DNA of 64,000 bases from Clostridium pasteurianum BC1 (GTDB lineage: Bacteria > Bacillota > Clostridia > Clostridiales > Clostridiaceae). How positions within the stretch are numbered: position 1 is the stretch's first letter; every line of letters starts with the position of its first letter. A program made the position numbers and the translations under genes. This document shows positions 34,528-42,906 of the stretch, piece by piece. The notes beneath the pieces are model-generated. The model had not been told where the DNA came from. It did not search any database and saw only the letters and a list, made by a program, of their open reading frames with translations. The stretch is from NCBI RefSeq assembly GCF_000389635.1, contig NC_021182.1, positions 4,691,925 to 4,755,924 on the forward strand, read 5' to 3'.

Positions 34528-35539
34528 CGTTAAAGCTCCATTTAAATTTTTCTATTTCCTTTAAAGAGTCCATTAGAGACTTGAATTTATTTGGTTTTAT
34601 GGATTGTTGACCATCACATTTAGCATTAGCAGGATCATTATGTACCTCAATTATTAATCCATCTGCTCCAACTGCTACAGCTGCTTTTGAAAGAGGTTCT
34701 ACCATCCACCACATTCCTGCTGCATGACTTGGATCAACTATAACTGGAAGATGACTTTGTTTCTTTATAGCCGGTATAGCACTTAAGTCTAGCGTATTTC
34801 TAGTATAAGTCTCATAAGTTCTTATTCCTCTTTCACACAGTATTACATTTTCATTTCCACCAGCCATTATATATTCTGCTGACATAAGCCATTCTTCAAT
34901 GGTAGCACATAATCCTCTCTTTAAAAGAATAGGCTTATTAGTTTTTCCCAGTTCCTTTAAAAGCTCGAAGTTCTGCATGTTTCTAGCTCCAACCTGTATT
35001 ACATCAACATCTTCAACAAATCTTTCAAGCATCTTAGTTCCCATTAATTCTGTTACTATTGGAAGTCCTGTTTTTTCTCTGGCAATTTTTAAAAGTTCTA
35101 AGCCTTCTAGTTCCATACCTTGGAAACTGTAAGGTGATGTTCTAGGTTTGAAAGCACCACCTCTTAAAAATCCTGCTCCTGCTTCTTTAACATCTTCTGC
35201 TATACTTACAATCTGATCTTCACTTTCAACAGAACATGGTCCTGCTATAACAGCTAATTTACCTCCCCCAATAGTTCTGCCATTTATATTTATTATAGAA
35301 TCTTCAGGATGGAATAATCTATTTGCTTTCTTATATGGTTCCTGAACAATCATAACTTTTTCAACCTCTTCATATGCCTGAATCTGCTCTGGATCAATTG
35401 CTCTGGTATCTCCTATTAAACCTAGTATACAGTAATTATCGCCAAAATCCACATGAACCATTAATCCCCTTTTTTCTAATCTTTCTTTGAAAATTTCTAT
35501 TTTCTCTTTTGATACTCCTGGTTTCATAACAATTATCAT
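34508..35539 (-). CDS. aroF: DAHP synthase (AroF/KdsA-like type with N-terminal regulatory domain)
   Basis: A 343-residue enzyme for the first shikimate-pathway step, PEP plus erythrose-4-phosphate to DAHP. Residues about 1-70 form a ferredoxin-like regulatory domain (MIIVMKPGVSKEKIEIFKERLEKRG), as in Thermotoga DAHP synthase, where it mediates Tyr/Phe inhibition. The catalytic barrel begins at VIAGPCSVES and includes RGGAFKPRTSPYSFQG and VDPSHAAG. AAAGGAGG precedes the ATG. It is the first structural gene of the aro operon and lies about 315 nt downstream of the leader peptide. Confidence 0.95.
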   Translation of the reverse strand: MIIVMKPGVSKEKIEIFKERLEKRGLMVHVDFGDNYCILGLIGDTRAIDPEQIQAYEEVEKVMIVQEPYKKANRLFHPEDSIININGRTIGGGKLAVIAGPCSVESEDQIVSIAEDVKEAGAGFLRGGAFKPRTSPYSFQGMELEGLELLKIAREKTGLPIVTELMGTKMLERFVEDVDVIQVGARNMQNFELLKELGKTNKPILLKRGLCATIEEWLMSAEYIMAGGNENVILCERGIRTYETYTRNTLDLSAIPAIKKQSHLPVIVDPSHAAGMWWMVEPLSKAAVAVGADGLIIEVHNDPANAKCDGQQSIKPNKFKSLMDSLKEIEKFKWSFNVDKLGI

Positions 35540-35594
35540 AATAATTGCCTCCTTTTATTTTAAATTTATTTTAAATTTATTTTAAATCTCCTAT

Positions 35595-35660
35595 TTTAGG
35601 CATATTCAAACAAATGATTAGTTAGTTCTTTGGCTTACTATTTATTTTCATATACTTTTA
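35595..35660. repeat. Family-2 palindromic repeat, degenerate copy
   Basis: TTAGGCATATTCAAACAAATGA and CTATTTATTTTCATATACTTTTA are recognisable family-2 arms. It lies in the leader between the aro attenuator and aroF, so read-through transcripts would carry it. Confidence 0.6.
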
Positions 35661-35783
35661 GAAGATACTTTGAAACTAATTTTAATTCTATAATAACAAA
35701 TATCTGTTTTACACTGTATAGTGTTAAAGCAATTATATTATACTCGTTTTCTTATTATTAATCAAAGTTATTATTAATATTAT

Positions 35784-35820
35784 TATAAAATAAAAAGGAA
35801 GACTCTCAATGAGTCTTCCT
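35784..35820 (-). terminator. aro operon attenuator (intrinsic terminator)
   Basis: On the minus strand AGGAAGACTC, loop ATTGA, GAGTCTTCCT, then TTTTTATTTT. It lies 34 nt after the leader-peptide stop and 245 nt before aroF. Its 5' arm and loop (GACTCATT, 35808-35815) can instead pair with AATGAGTT at 35876-35883 inside the leader coding region, which would prevent the terminator. Confidence 0.85.
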
Positions 35821-35853
35821 GTTAATCAATATCCTACTTAATTGATTTATTCC

Positions 35854-36000
35854 TTAAACAGCAACTAATCTATTAAACTCATTATGTGAAAATATATGAA
35901 ATTTTTTTGTGCAATAATAATAACCAGCGCTAAAATAAAAGCCCCAGCTAAAATAAAAACCATATATTTTATTAATTACTCCACTAACAAGCTTATTCAT
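35854..36000 (-). CDS. Aromatic-rich leader peptide of the aro operon
   Basis: A 48-codon frame beginning MNKLVSGVINKI. Residues 13-29 read YGFYFSWGFYFSAGYYY: 11 aromatic residues of 17, covering Phe, Tyr and Trp. GGTG precedes the ATG at 7 nt. A strong promoter lies 53-80 nt upstream, and a terminator follows 34 nt after the stop. This is the arrangement of trp/phe-type attenuators, in which a ribosome stalled at the relevant codons leaves an upstream segment free to block the terminator. The peptide itself probably has no other function. Coverage of all three aromatic residues fits control of a shared pathway. Confidence 0.88.
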   Translation of the reverse strand: MNKLVSGVINKIYGFYFSWGFYFSAGYYYCTKKFHIFSHNEFNRLVAV

Positions 36001-36052
36001 ATAAATTCACCAACTTTCCTTTTAATCAATTTTGTAACTAACTTTTATATCT

Positions 36053-36080
36053 ATTATAACAAATAGAAGGCTTCTGTCAA
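36053..36080 (-). promoter_or_regulatory. aro operon promoter
   Basis: TTGACA (36075-36080), a 16-nt spacer and TATAAT (36053-36058) on the minus strand; both hexamers are exact consensus. Transcription would start about 45 nt before the leader-peptide ATG. Confidence 0.88.
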
Positions 36081-36287
36081 CGCTTTTAATAAGTTTTCTA
36101 AATATTTAAATTAATCGAAAACAATTTTGTCAATTTATTAATTAAATATGAAAGTTTACTATGTAAAATGTTATTTTTATATTTTTTATACTGTTATATA
36201 AGTTCTTATTTTCTCTTTAATTTAACATACTAATAAAATAGTCATATTCTGTATTAAGAGGGAGGAACTATGTATGATGATTTGAGA

Positions 36288-36343
36288 AAAAAACAACCAG
36301 AAATATATTACTATAATAAAATAGTAACTTCTGGTTGTTTTTT
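36288..36343. terminator. Ferredoxin gene terminator (bidirectional)
   Basis: AAAAAACAACCAGAA pairs with TTCTGGTTGTTTTTT, with an inner ATTACTAT / ATAGTAA stem, and U-runs in both directions. It lies 10 nt after the ferredoxin stop codon. Confidence 0.88.
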
Positions 36344-36352
36344 CACGATAAA

Positions 36353-36526
36353 TTATTCAGCTGAAATTGCACCAAAACCACAAGAATTTAGGCAAGTCCC
36401 ACAATCTACACAAACACTAGCATCAATTGCATAGCTTCCATCTTGCATGCTTATACAAGATGTAGGACAATCACTTTTGCAAGCACCACATGATTGACAT
36501 TCATCAGCATTAATAACATAAGCCAT
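36353..36526 (-). CDS. 2[4Fe-4S] ferredoxin
   Basis: A 57-residue clostridial-type ferredoxin, MAYVINADECQSCGACKSDC at the N-terminus. Each cluster has a CxxCxxC run plus a Cys near the partner: CQSCGACKSDCP and CVDCGTCLNSCG. The second motif lacks the usual Pro after the last Cys. It is a low-potential electron carrier for pyruvate:ferredoxin oxidoreductase, hydrogenase and similar enzymes. GGAGG lies 8 nt before the ATG; an in-frame GTG three codons earlier is not favoured. The gene is monocistronic. Confidence 0.95.
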   Translation of the reverse strand: MAYVINADECQSCGACKSDCPTSCISMQDGSYAIDASVCVDCGTCLNSCGFGAISAE

Positions 36527-37009
36527 AGTTAACACCTCCTTAACAATTATTTTTCAAAGTCAAAGTGATATATCATAATATTTAGAAATGATAAATTCAT
36601 AATATATAAGGGTTTTAATTATATATTAGGTGTAAGTCATAATCTACAAAAAAGATTGTTAAAAAATTATCACATGCTTATTATATACTATTTTTTTTTA
36701 AAATACAACAATTATTCGAAGCCAATATCAAAGATTAAATTTATTTATATCGTCTAAACCCTCTTAATTTTCATTCTTATTTTCTGAAAGTTAATAAAAT
36801 ACACTTCTGCCTTTTATTTTAAAAATCACCGTACTAATTGCGTTGCAAATACGTAAAAAACAAATTAAATTAATTTGTTTCATGGTCTTTAAATTTATCG
36901 CCACCTTTGATAAATCGTGCATTTTTATATGTTGATTTAAAAGGTATTTTGCAAGTAAATATATTTAGTAATTTATTCAAAGTAAAGTTATTTATAATTT
37001 ATGACCTTT

Positions 37010-37160
37010 ATTTTACTCCAAATACTTATGCTTTAAATCTAATTCTATAAAGGAAATTACATATAATGGTATATGCTTTTCAGTACATAACACAACTGCT
37101 GGTATTACCCCAATATATGTGATTTTAAATGATAAGCATATTGTATCAAAAAAACTATAG
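37010..37160 (+). pseudogene. Unidentified gene remnant
   Basis: An open frame without a start codon whose end reads HNTTAGITPIYVILNDKHIV, then a TAG at 37158. The composition is protein-like, unlike its AT-rich surroundings. No family recognised. It lies in a 1-kb zone without intact genes. Confidence 0.25.
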
Positions 37161-37161
37161 C

Positions 37162-37254
37162 TTAAAAGTTTTTACCGACACAGATTAAATATTTGTCGTT
37201 ATTTTTTTTCTTGGCTGGCTTTTTGGTTGAAGTTTTAACAACAATCTTTTTCAT
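37162..37254 (-). CDS. Possible small Lys-rich peptide
   Basis: A 30-codon frame, MKKIVVKTSTKKPAKKKNND at the start and YLICVGKNF at the end, with GAGGTAACTAAA ahead of its ATG. The lysine-rich region and single Cys are unlike the surrounding random translation. No family recognised. It could be a real small protein, a leader, or the start of a decayed gene. Confidence 0.35.
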   Translation of the reverse strand: MKKIVVKTSTKKPAKKKNNDKYLICVGKNF

Positions 37255-37406
37255 TTTAGTTACCTCTCTCTAAAATATTTTTTTAGTTACATATTCTATA
37301 ATTATGTACAAGCTCTTTAAAAATATTCAGTAGAGATTTAAAATATATAATTATTTTATTATAAACATTTTATGCTTCTATGTGTTTCAAAAAGTGTACT
37401 TTTTGA

Positions 37407-37607
37407 AAGATAGATATAGTACGCTTAAAATCACTGTTTGTAAATTATATCCATCAGATTACCTTTAAAGAAATCCTTGAAAATAATAATAAGATGTACG
37501 AAAACTATTATAATGATGACTTTCATGGGCTTATTGAGTGGGGACTCACAGAAATCAACACAATACTGCAAAAAAGATTTGAAATATTGGTAGATAAGAT
37601 TAGTTGA
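37407..37607 (+). pseudogene. Unidentified gene remnant overlapping the acetyltransferase 3' end
   Basis: An open stretch reading NYIHQITFKEILENNNKMYE onward and ending FEILVDKIS with TGA at 37605. It contains no good start and is preceded by a stop. An 11-bp inverted repeat (37385-37408) sits at its upstream edge. It looks like the 3' part of a lost gene. Confidence 0.3.
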
Positions 37608-38151
37608 CACTTTTATTCATTTCTTTATAATACTCAATTTTAAAAAATCCCATAACAATATTATCATGATATTTACCATCCCTAAATATTTCTTCCCTTA
37701 ATACACCTTCTTTTGTAAATCCACACTTTTCATAACATTTAATCGCACGTTCATTATATGATAAAACCTGTAATTTAATTTTATTTAAATTCATTTGTTC
37801 AAAAATAAAACTAATAAGAAGTTTCATCGCATCTGTTCCATAACCTTTTCCCCAATATTCTTTATCTCCTATAAATATTCCAATTACGGCAGCACTGTTT
37901 TTCCAATCAATACTATTTATTCCACAACCACCGATATATTTATTATCAACTAATGTTTCTATAGCAAAACTATATTGATCATTTTTTGCTGATAAACTTT
38001 CAAACCATTTTTCTTCATCTTCAAATGTATATAAATAAGGTATCCCTGGATTTAAGAGTTTCTTTATCTCTGAATCATTTACATAACTTTGAACTAATTT
38101 AACATCTTCTTTTCTGTATTCTTTCAACCTAACTTTTTTACCAGTGTACAT
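37600..38151 (-). CDS. GNAT-family acetyltransferase (RimJ/RimL type)
   Basis: A 183-residue N-acetyltransferase. The acetyl-CoA pyrophosphate-binding motif A is GDKEYWGKGYGTDAMKLLISF at about 105-125, followed by LQVLSYNERAIKCYEKCGFTKEGVLRE. Such proteins acetylate ribosomal protein N-termini, amino acids or antibiotics. GGGAGAAAAGAG precedes the ATG. It stands alone between gene remnants and a possible MITE. The acceptor is unknown. Confidence 0.9.
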   Translation of the reverse strand: MYTGKKVRLKEYRKEDVKLVQSYVNDSEIKKLLNPGIPYLYTFEDEEKWFESLSAKNDQYSFAIETLVDNKYIGGCGINSIDWKNSAAVIGIFIGDKEYWGKGYGTDAMKLLISFIFEQMNLNKIKLQVLSYNERAIKCYEKCGFTKEGVLREEIFRDGKYHDNIVMGFFKIEYYKEMNKSVN

Positions 38152-38259
38152 TTCTCTTTTCTCCCTAATATAAAAACTTCGTGCAAGTTAACTATAGTTT
38201 TAAGCATTAACTCATGAGCTCAACAACGCACTATTAAATTGTAACATACTTGTATACGT

Positions 38260-38558
38260 AGGGGGACAGCCGACATATATATATTATCTATACTTTTTTA
38301 AAAATACCATAATAAAAAGTTCTCCTTAATTTTCAATTGTGTATAAATTATACCACTAAATTAAATATATGTTTCAAAAGAGTATACCCTAATAACACTA
38401 TCAAAAAGTGTTTCAATAGAGTTATAAATATTAAATTTGAAATGTTTCAAATTTACATAGACTTGATGAAACATGTATGATCCCAGGGCGCATTGCTAAC
38501 AATTGGATATTAATGTAAGCATGTGGCACAGTTTTTCACGTATGTCGGCTTAACCCCT
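38260..38558. mobile_element. Possible MITE or IS remnant with inverted terminal repeats
   Basis: AGGGGGACAGCCGACAT at the left end and ATGTCGGCTTAACCCCT at the right end are inverted with 14 of 17 matches, enclosing 299 bp with no coding capacity. The interior contains repeated TGTTTCAA motifs. I see no obvious target-site duplication. Confidence 0.5.
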
Positions 38559-38609
38559 ATTATCCTAATAATATATTTATTCATACATAAATTGAAAATC
38601 GTATACGGC

Positions 38610-38650
38610 AAAAAATCCCTAATATGTTTTTCACACCATACTAGGGATCT
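38610..38650 (-). terminator. Glycerol dehydrogenase terminator
   Basis: ATCCCTAATATG / CATACTAGGGAT stem (one wobble) with a 10-nt loop, then GATTTTTTG on the minus strand. Confidence 0.75.
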
Positions 38651-38764
38651 TACCTTCAATCAATCATGAAATTAAACATCTCTAAAAATCTTGTTTAATT
38701 TATAACATGCTTGTTTAACTTGTAACATATTTGTCTAATATATAACAATTACCAGTAAAAAATA

Positions 38765-39856
38765 TTATCTAAACTGCTTACCAAGTTCATTTGCCACTAT
38801 TATTGCTCCATAAACATCTTCTACAGTAACTTCAAATGGCATATTGCCCATAGTATCATTTTTTGCACAAGAAGATGCTGCAACCTTCATTATGGCATCT
38901 TTATTTATAACATTTACTCCCATTTCTTCTAAGGATACTGGAAGTCCTACATTTTTCATAAAGTTTATGGCTTGCTTTATTTCTTCTACAGGTGCATCCT
39001 CAAGAACTAATTGAACTAGAGTACCAAAGGCAACCTTTTCTCCATGAGATACACGATGTAATTCTGTAAGAACAGTAAGACCATTACTAATAGCGTGAGC
39101 AGCAGCTAGTCCAGAACTTTCAGCTCCAACTCCACTTAAGTATATATTTGCTTCTATTATGTTCTCAAGCGCCTTAGTTAAAACTCCTTTTTCATTTGAA
39201 AGCTTTGCTTTTACCCCATCTTCAAGAAGAGTTTTATGACAAAGTTCTGCAAGAGCTAAAGCTGCCTTTGTTATTTTAGTACCAACTAAATTATTGCCAC
39301 TTGCCTTGTAGCAAGCTCTTGCTTCGTAGTAAGTTGCAAAAGCATCACCCATACCAGCTGCCAAGAACTTTACTGGAGCCTTTACAATTATATCTGTATC
39401 AACCATAACCATATTAGGGTTTTCTGGCAGGAATAAATATTCACTAAATTCCCCTTTTTCTGTGTATATAACTGAAAGTGCAGTACATGGAGCATCACAG
39501 GAAGCTAATGTTGGAATTATAACAACTGGAATTTTAGTATAATATCCAATTGCCTTTACTGTATCTAGAGTTTTTCCTCCACCTATAGCAATTACAGCCT
39601 GTACATTTTTTGCTTTGGCTATTTGTATTAATCTGTCAATTTCATTTTTAGTACATTCTCCACCAAACTTTTCAATTGTAACGTCTTTTTCAGTACCTTC
39701 AAAACTCTTCCCTATCTTTTCCTTTGCATCATCCAAAACAAATGGATCTGCTACTACAAGAAAAGACTCTCCTAAGCTTCCTACATAAGTTTCTAATTGA
39801 GTTAGTACACCTGAACCTTGTACATATTTACTCGGTGATTGAATTGATTTTACCAT
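38765..39856 (-). CDS. gldA: Glycerol dehydrogenase
   Basis: A 363-residue NAD-dependent, zinc-containing iron-type alcohol dehydrogenase oxidising glycerol to dihydroxyacetone (or running in reverse). The NAD motif GGGKTLDTVKAIGY and the metal ligands are visible: Asp in GMGDAFATYYEA, His in AAHAISNGL and His in VSHGEKVAFG. The start MVKSIQS follows GGAGG; 12 upstream codons are excluded. The gene is monocistronic with its own terminator. It might serve glycerol released by phosphodiesterases, but that link is only inference. Confidence 0.93.
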   Translation of the reverse strand: MVKSIQSPSKYVQGSGVLTQLETYVGSLGESFLVVADPFVLDDAKEKIGKSFEGTEKDVTIEKFGGECTKNEIDRLIQIAKAKNVQAVIAIGGGKTLDTVKAIGYYTKIPVVIIPTLASCDAPCTALSVIYTEKGEFSEYLFLPENPNMVMVDTDIIVKAPVKFLAAGMGDAFATYYEARACYKASGNNLVGTKITKAALALAELCHKTLLEDGVKAKLSNEKGVLTKALENIIEANIYLSGVGAESSGLAAAHAISNGLTVLTELHRVSHGEKVAFGTLVQLVLEDAPVEEIKQAINFMKNVGLPVSLEEMGVNVINKDAIMKVAASSCAKNDTMGNMPFEVTVEDVYGAIIVANELGKQFR

Positions 39857-40091
39857 AACTTTCCCTCCGTTTTTTATTGTAATTTCAATCATTCTTTAAA
39901 CTGTAAAACCAGTTTATAAACTATTATATAACAAATTTCTAGATTATATATTAAAATAGGACTATTCCTTAAATTTATAATATTCACACTTTTGGAACAT
40001 ATAGTGCAGCAAGGCTCTTAATTAGCTATTATCCACGTAAAATTCTTTATGCTTGTATAAATTACCAACAAATAATTGTTTTAAAAATAAT

Positions 40092-40133
40092 AAAATCCTT
40101 AATATGCTGTTATAATACACATTAAGGATTTTT
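40092..40133 (-). terminator. suf operon terminator
   Basis: AAAATCCTTAAT / ATTAAGGATTTT arms with a U-rich tail on the minus strand, about 12 nt after sufU. Confidence 0.8.
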
Positions 40134-40144
40134 CGCAATTTTTG

Positions 40145-40579
40145 TCAATTTTTATCTTTTTTTAGTGACTGATCCAAGGTATGCCAAGCTAAAACTGCAC
40201 ATTTAACCCTAGCTGGCATATTAGATATATTTTTAAGTGCCAGGGCATCTTCTAGTATCTCCAGCTGCTTTTCATCGGTTATCTCTCTTTTTATCATACC
40301 TAGAAAAGTTTCTACCAGATGTTTTGCCTCCTCTAAAGTCTTTCCCTTTATTAAATCTATCATTATAGATGTAGAAGCCTGTGATATGGCACAACCTACA
40401 CCAGTAAAGCCTGCATCTTCTATTATATTGTCTTTTATTTTTAATTCAAGTTCAATTTCATCTCCACAGCTGGGATTATGCCCCTGTTCCACTACATCTG
40501 CACCTTCAACATGCCTCTTATTGTGATTTGAGGTATTATGCTCCATTATTATTTCAGAATATACACTACTAAGATCCAT
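40145..40579 (-). CDS. sufU: SufU-type iron-sulfur assembly protein
   Basis: A 144-residue SufU/NifU-N protein with Cys38 (NPSCGDE), Asp40, Cys63 (GCAIS) and Cys127 (RVKCAVLAW), the zinc-binding set of Gram-positive SufU. In Bacillus SufU accepts sulfur from SufS and delivers it to SufBCD. It overlaps sufS by 11 nt and is the last gene of the suf operon. Confidence 0.95.
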   Translation of the reverse strand: MDLSSVYSEIIMEHNTSNHNKRHVEGADVVEQGHNPSCGDEIELELKIKDNIIEDAGFTGVGCAISQASTSIMIDLIKGKTLEEAKHLVETFLGMIKREITDEKQLEILEDALALKNISNMPARVKCAVLAWHTLDQSLKKDKN

Positions 40580-41795
40580 AACCTAACCACTTCCTTGTAT
40601 TTTTTAATCCTTCAACTAAGGCATCCACATCTTCCCTTATATTGTACAGATAGAAACTTGCCCTGCAGGTAGCATTTACTCCTAGATATCTCATTAAGGG
40701 ATGAGCACAGTGATGACCTGCTCTAATTGCAACACCAGAAGCATCTAATATAGATGCCACATCATGGGGATGTACATCCTGTACATTAAAAGAAATTACT
40801 CCTGCTTTTTTATCAACATTCTTTGTCCCATATACGGTAACATAAGGTATTTCACTTAATCTTTCCAATGCATAGCCTACCAAGTCTTTCTCTATGTCAT
40901 TCACCGTATCCATACCTACATTTTCAAGATACTTTATAGCAGCAGTTATTCCAACAGCTCCTCCTACATTCTGTGTACCACCTTCAAATTTATAAGGAAC
41001 TTCTGCAAAAGTAGCTTCCTGTTCCCATACATATTCTATCATATCTCCTCCAAATATGAAGGGCGGCATTTTTTCTAACAGTTCTTCTTTTCCATACACT
41101 ACTCCTATTCCCATAGGAGATAACATTTTATGTCCAGAAAATACTATAAAATCTGCATCTAAATCCCTCACGTTTACTTTCATGTGGGGTACACTTTGTG
41201 ATCCGTCTACTATAGCAATTGCTCCTACAGAATGAGCCTTTTTAATAATATCTTTTACAGGATTGATGGTTCCAAGTACATTAGATACCTGAGTAATGGA
41301 CACAATCTTTGTCTTTTCAGTTATTTTACTTTCAACTTCCTCTTTTGAAATTATACCTTCTTCATCCAAATACAAATATTTCAATACTGCACCCTTAGCT
41401 TTTGCCACCTGCTGCCAGGGAACTAAATTGGAGTGATGCTCTGCTATAGATATAACTATCTCATCTCCGGCATTTATAAAATTCATCCCATAGGAATAAG
41501 CTAATAAATTAAAACCTTCTGTGGCATTTTTAGTAAATACTATTTCTTTGGCCTTTTCTGCTCCTATGAAATTTTTTATAATTTCCCTAGTATTTTCATA
41601 TATCTCTGTTGCCTTTATGCTGAGATAATAAGCTCCTCTATGAGGATTAGCATTAAATTTACTATAATACTCATCTACCGCCTTTATTACGGATAAAGGC
41701 TTTTGAGTAGTAGCTGCACTATCTAAATAAGCTAATCTATGTTCATTAACTGTCTGATTTATAGTTGGAAAATCCACAATATATTTATTACTCAT
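40569..41795 (-). CDS. sufS: Cysteine desulfurase SufS
   Basis: A 408-residue PLP-dependent class V aminotransferase that takes sulfur from cysteine. The PLP Lys is in VFSGHKMLSPMGIGV, and the catalytic persulfide Cys in RAGHHCAHPLMRYL; the short loop is that of group II desulfurases. GGAGG precedes the ATG; it overlaps sufD by 8 nt and sufU by 11 nt. Confidence 0.96.
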   Translation of the reverse strand: MSNKYIVDFPTINQTVNEHRLAYLDSAATTQKPLSVIKAVDEYYSKFNANPHRGAYYLSIKATEIYENTREIIKNFIGAEKAKEIVFTKNATEGFNLLAYSYGMNFINAGDEIVISIAEHHSNLVPWQQVAKAKGAVLKYLYLDEEGIISKEEVESKITEKTKIVSITQVSNVLGTINPVKDIIKKAHSVGAIAIVDGSQSVPHMKVNVRDLDADFIVFSGHKMLSPMGIGVVYGKEELLEKMPPFIFGGDMIEYVWEQEATFAEVPYKFEGGTQNVGGAVGITAAIKYLENVGMDTVNDIEKDLVGYALERLSEIPYVTVYGTKNVDKKAGVISFNVQDVHPHDVASILDASGVAIRAGHHCAHPLMRYLGVNATCRASFYLYNIREDVDALVEGLKNTRKWLGYGS

Positions 41796-42894
41796 CTATA
41801 AGCTTCCTCCTAATACTTTCTGAAATTTCATTTTTAATATCTTCCAATGGAATTTTATTTAAAATTGGATTAAAAGCAGCTTCTATTATAAGCTTCTTTG
41901 CTTCTTTTTCGCTGATTCCCCTAGTCATAAGATAAAAAAGCTTATTTTCATCTATTTTCCCAGCACTGGCAGCGTGTTGCCCTTCAACATCTTCTTCTGT
42001 GCACAAAAGTATAGGTACTGACCTGTTTCTTACATTAGGACTTAAAAGTACTGCATACTCCTCTTCCTGTCCTTTAGATTTAGATGCCCCTTTTTTAAAA
42101 TCCAGAGTACCTCTAAATATCTTACTGCTTTTATCAAGAAGAGCACCTCTGGTTTCAATTGAGCTATTAGTTTCCTTACCATAATGATTTATTAAATAAT
42201 TTATATCAATATTTCTTTCTTTATCTCCTAAATAAATGGAATATAAATTTTCAGAACTCTTATATCCCTTTAAATCCGTTTTATAATTAGTTACACTATG
42301 AGCTGCTCCAAGTTCAACTACTACGTAATTTATTTTCGCTCTTTCTTCTAATTGTGCTGTATTTGTATCAAGATGAACAGCTGTGTCAGATATAGTTTGT
42401 ATTTTTATAAGATTTATAGTAGAGCCTGCTTTACCATATATTCTTGTAAGTCCGTTATGAAAATAATTTTCACTATTATCTGAATCATATTTAACCACTA
42501 CTGTTATTTCGCTATTTTCTTCAGCAATTATTATATTATCATCTATAACCACAGGATTTTCCTTGTCCATGGAATAATCTATAAATATTGGATTTATAAC
42601 TTTTTTTTCTGGTGAAACCTGTATAAATACACCAGTATTATAATTATTTTTAACTTGCTCCGTTGCCTCTTTACTTATACCTTCATAATCTAAAGTATCC
42701 AATATTCTTAAAGTATTACTGTCTTTATTAATAGGAATAACCCTTAAACCTTCTTCGTATGTATCCTCAATTATGGTTTTATCATATGGTTTTATTTCTG
42801 GCAGTTCCCTATCTATTGATAAATCATTTACTCCCAGCCAGCTCCATGTTCTTACAGGAATTTTATTTATATTTTTTAATGTTTTATTACTCAT
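41788..42894 (-). CDS. sufD: Fe-S assembly scaffold subunit SufD
   Basis: A 368-residue beta-helical SufBD-family protein that pairs with SufB on the SufC ATPase. The C-terminal SufBD core includes NRSVPILLCTEEDVEGQHAASAGKIDENKLFYLMTRGISEKEAKKLI. The start MSNKTL is preceded by AGGTGG; two in-frame GTG codons upstream are alternatives. It lies 12 nt after sufB. Confidence 0.93.
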   Translation of the reverse strand: MSNKTLKNINKIPVRTWSWLGVNDLSIDRELPEIKPYDKTIIEDTYEEGLRVIPINKDSNTLRILDTLDYEGISKEATEQVKNNYNTGVFIQVSPEKKVINPIFIDYSMDKENPVVIDDNIIIAEENSEITVVVKYDSDNSENYFHNGLTRIYGKAGSTINLIKIQTISDTAVHLDTNTAQLEERAKINYVVVELGAAHSVTNYKTDLKGYKSSENLYSIYLGDKERNIDINYLINHYGKETNSSIETRGALLDKSSKIFRGTLDFKKGASKSKGQEEEYAVLLSPNVRNRSVPILLCTEEDVEGQHAASAGKIDENKLFYLMTRGISEKEAKKLIIEAAFNPILNKIPLEDIKNEISESIRRKLIDE

Positions 42895-42906
42895 TATCTT
42901 CACCAC

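Noticed and set aside
36271-36423. Plus-strand 50-codon frame starting MYDDLRKKQPEIYYY with a strong GGGAGGAAC ribosome binding site
   Set aside because: It reads through the bidirectional ferredoxin terminator and then antisense to the ferredoxin gene. The good ribosome binding site is notable and may be the relic of a lost gene, but the frame itself looks accidental.
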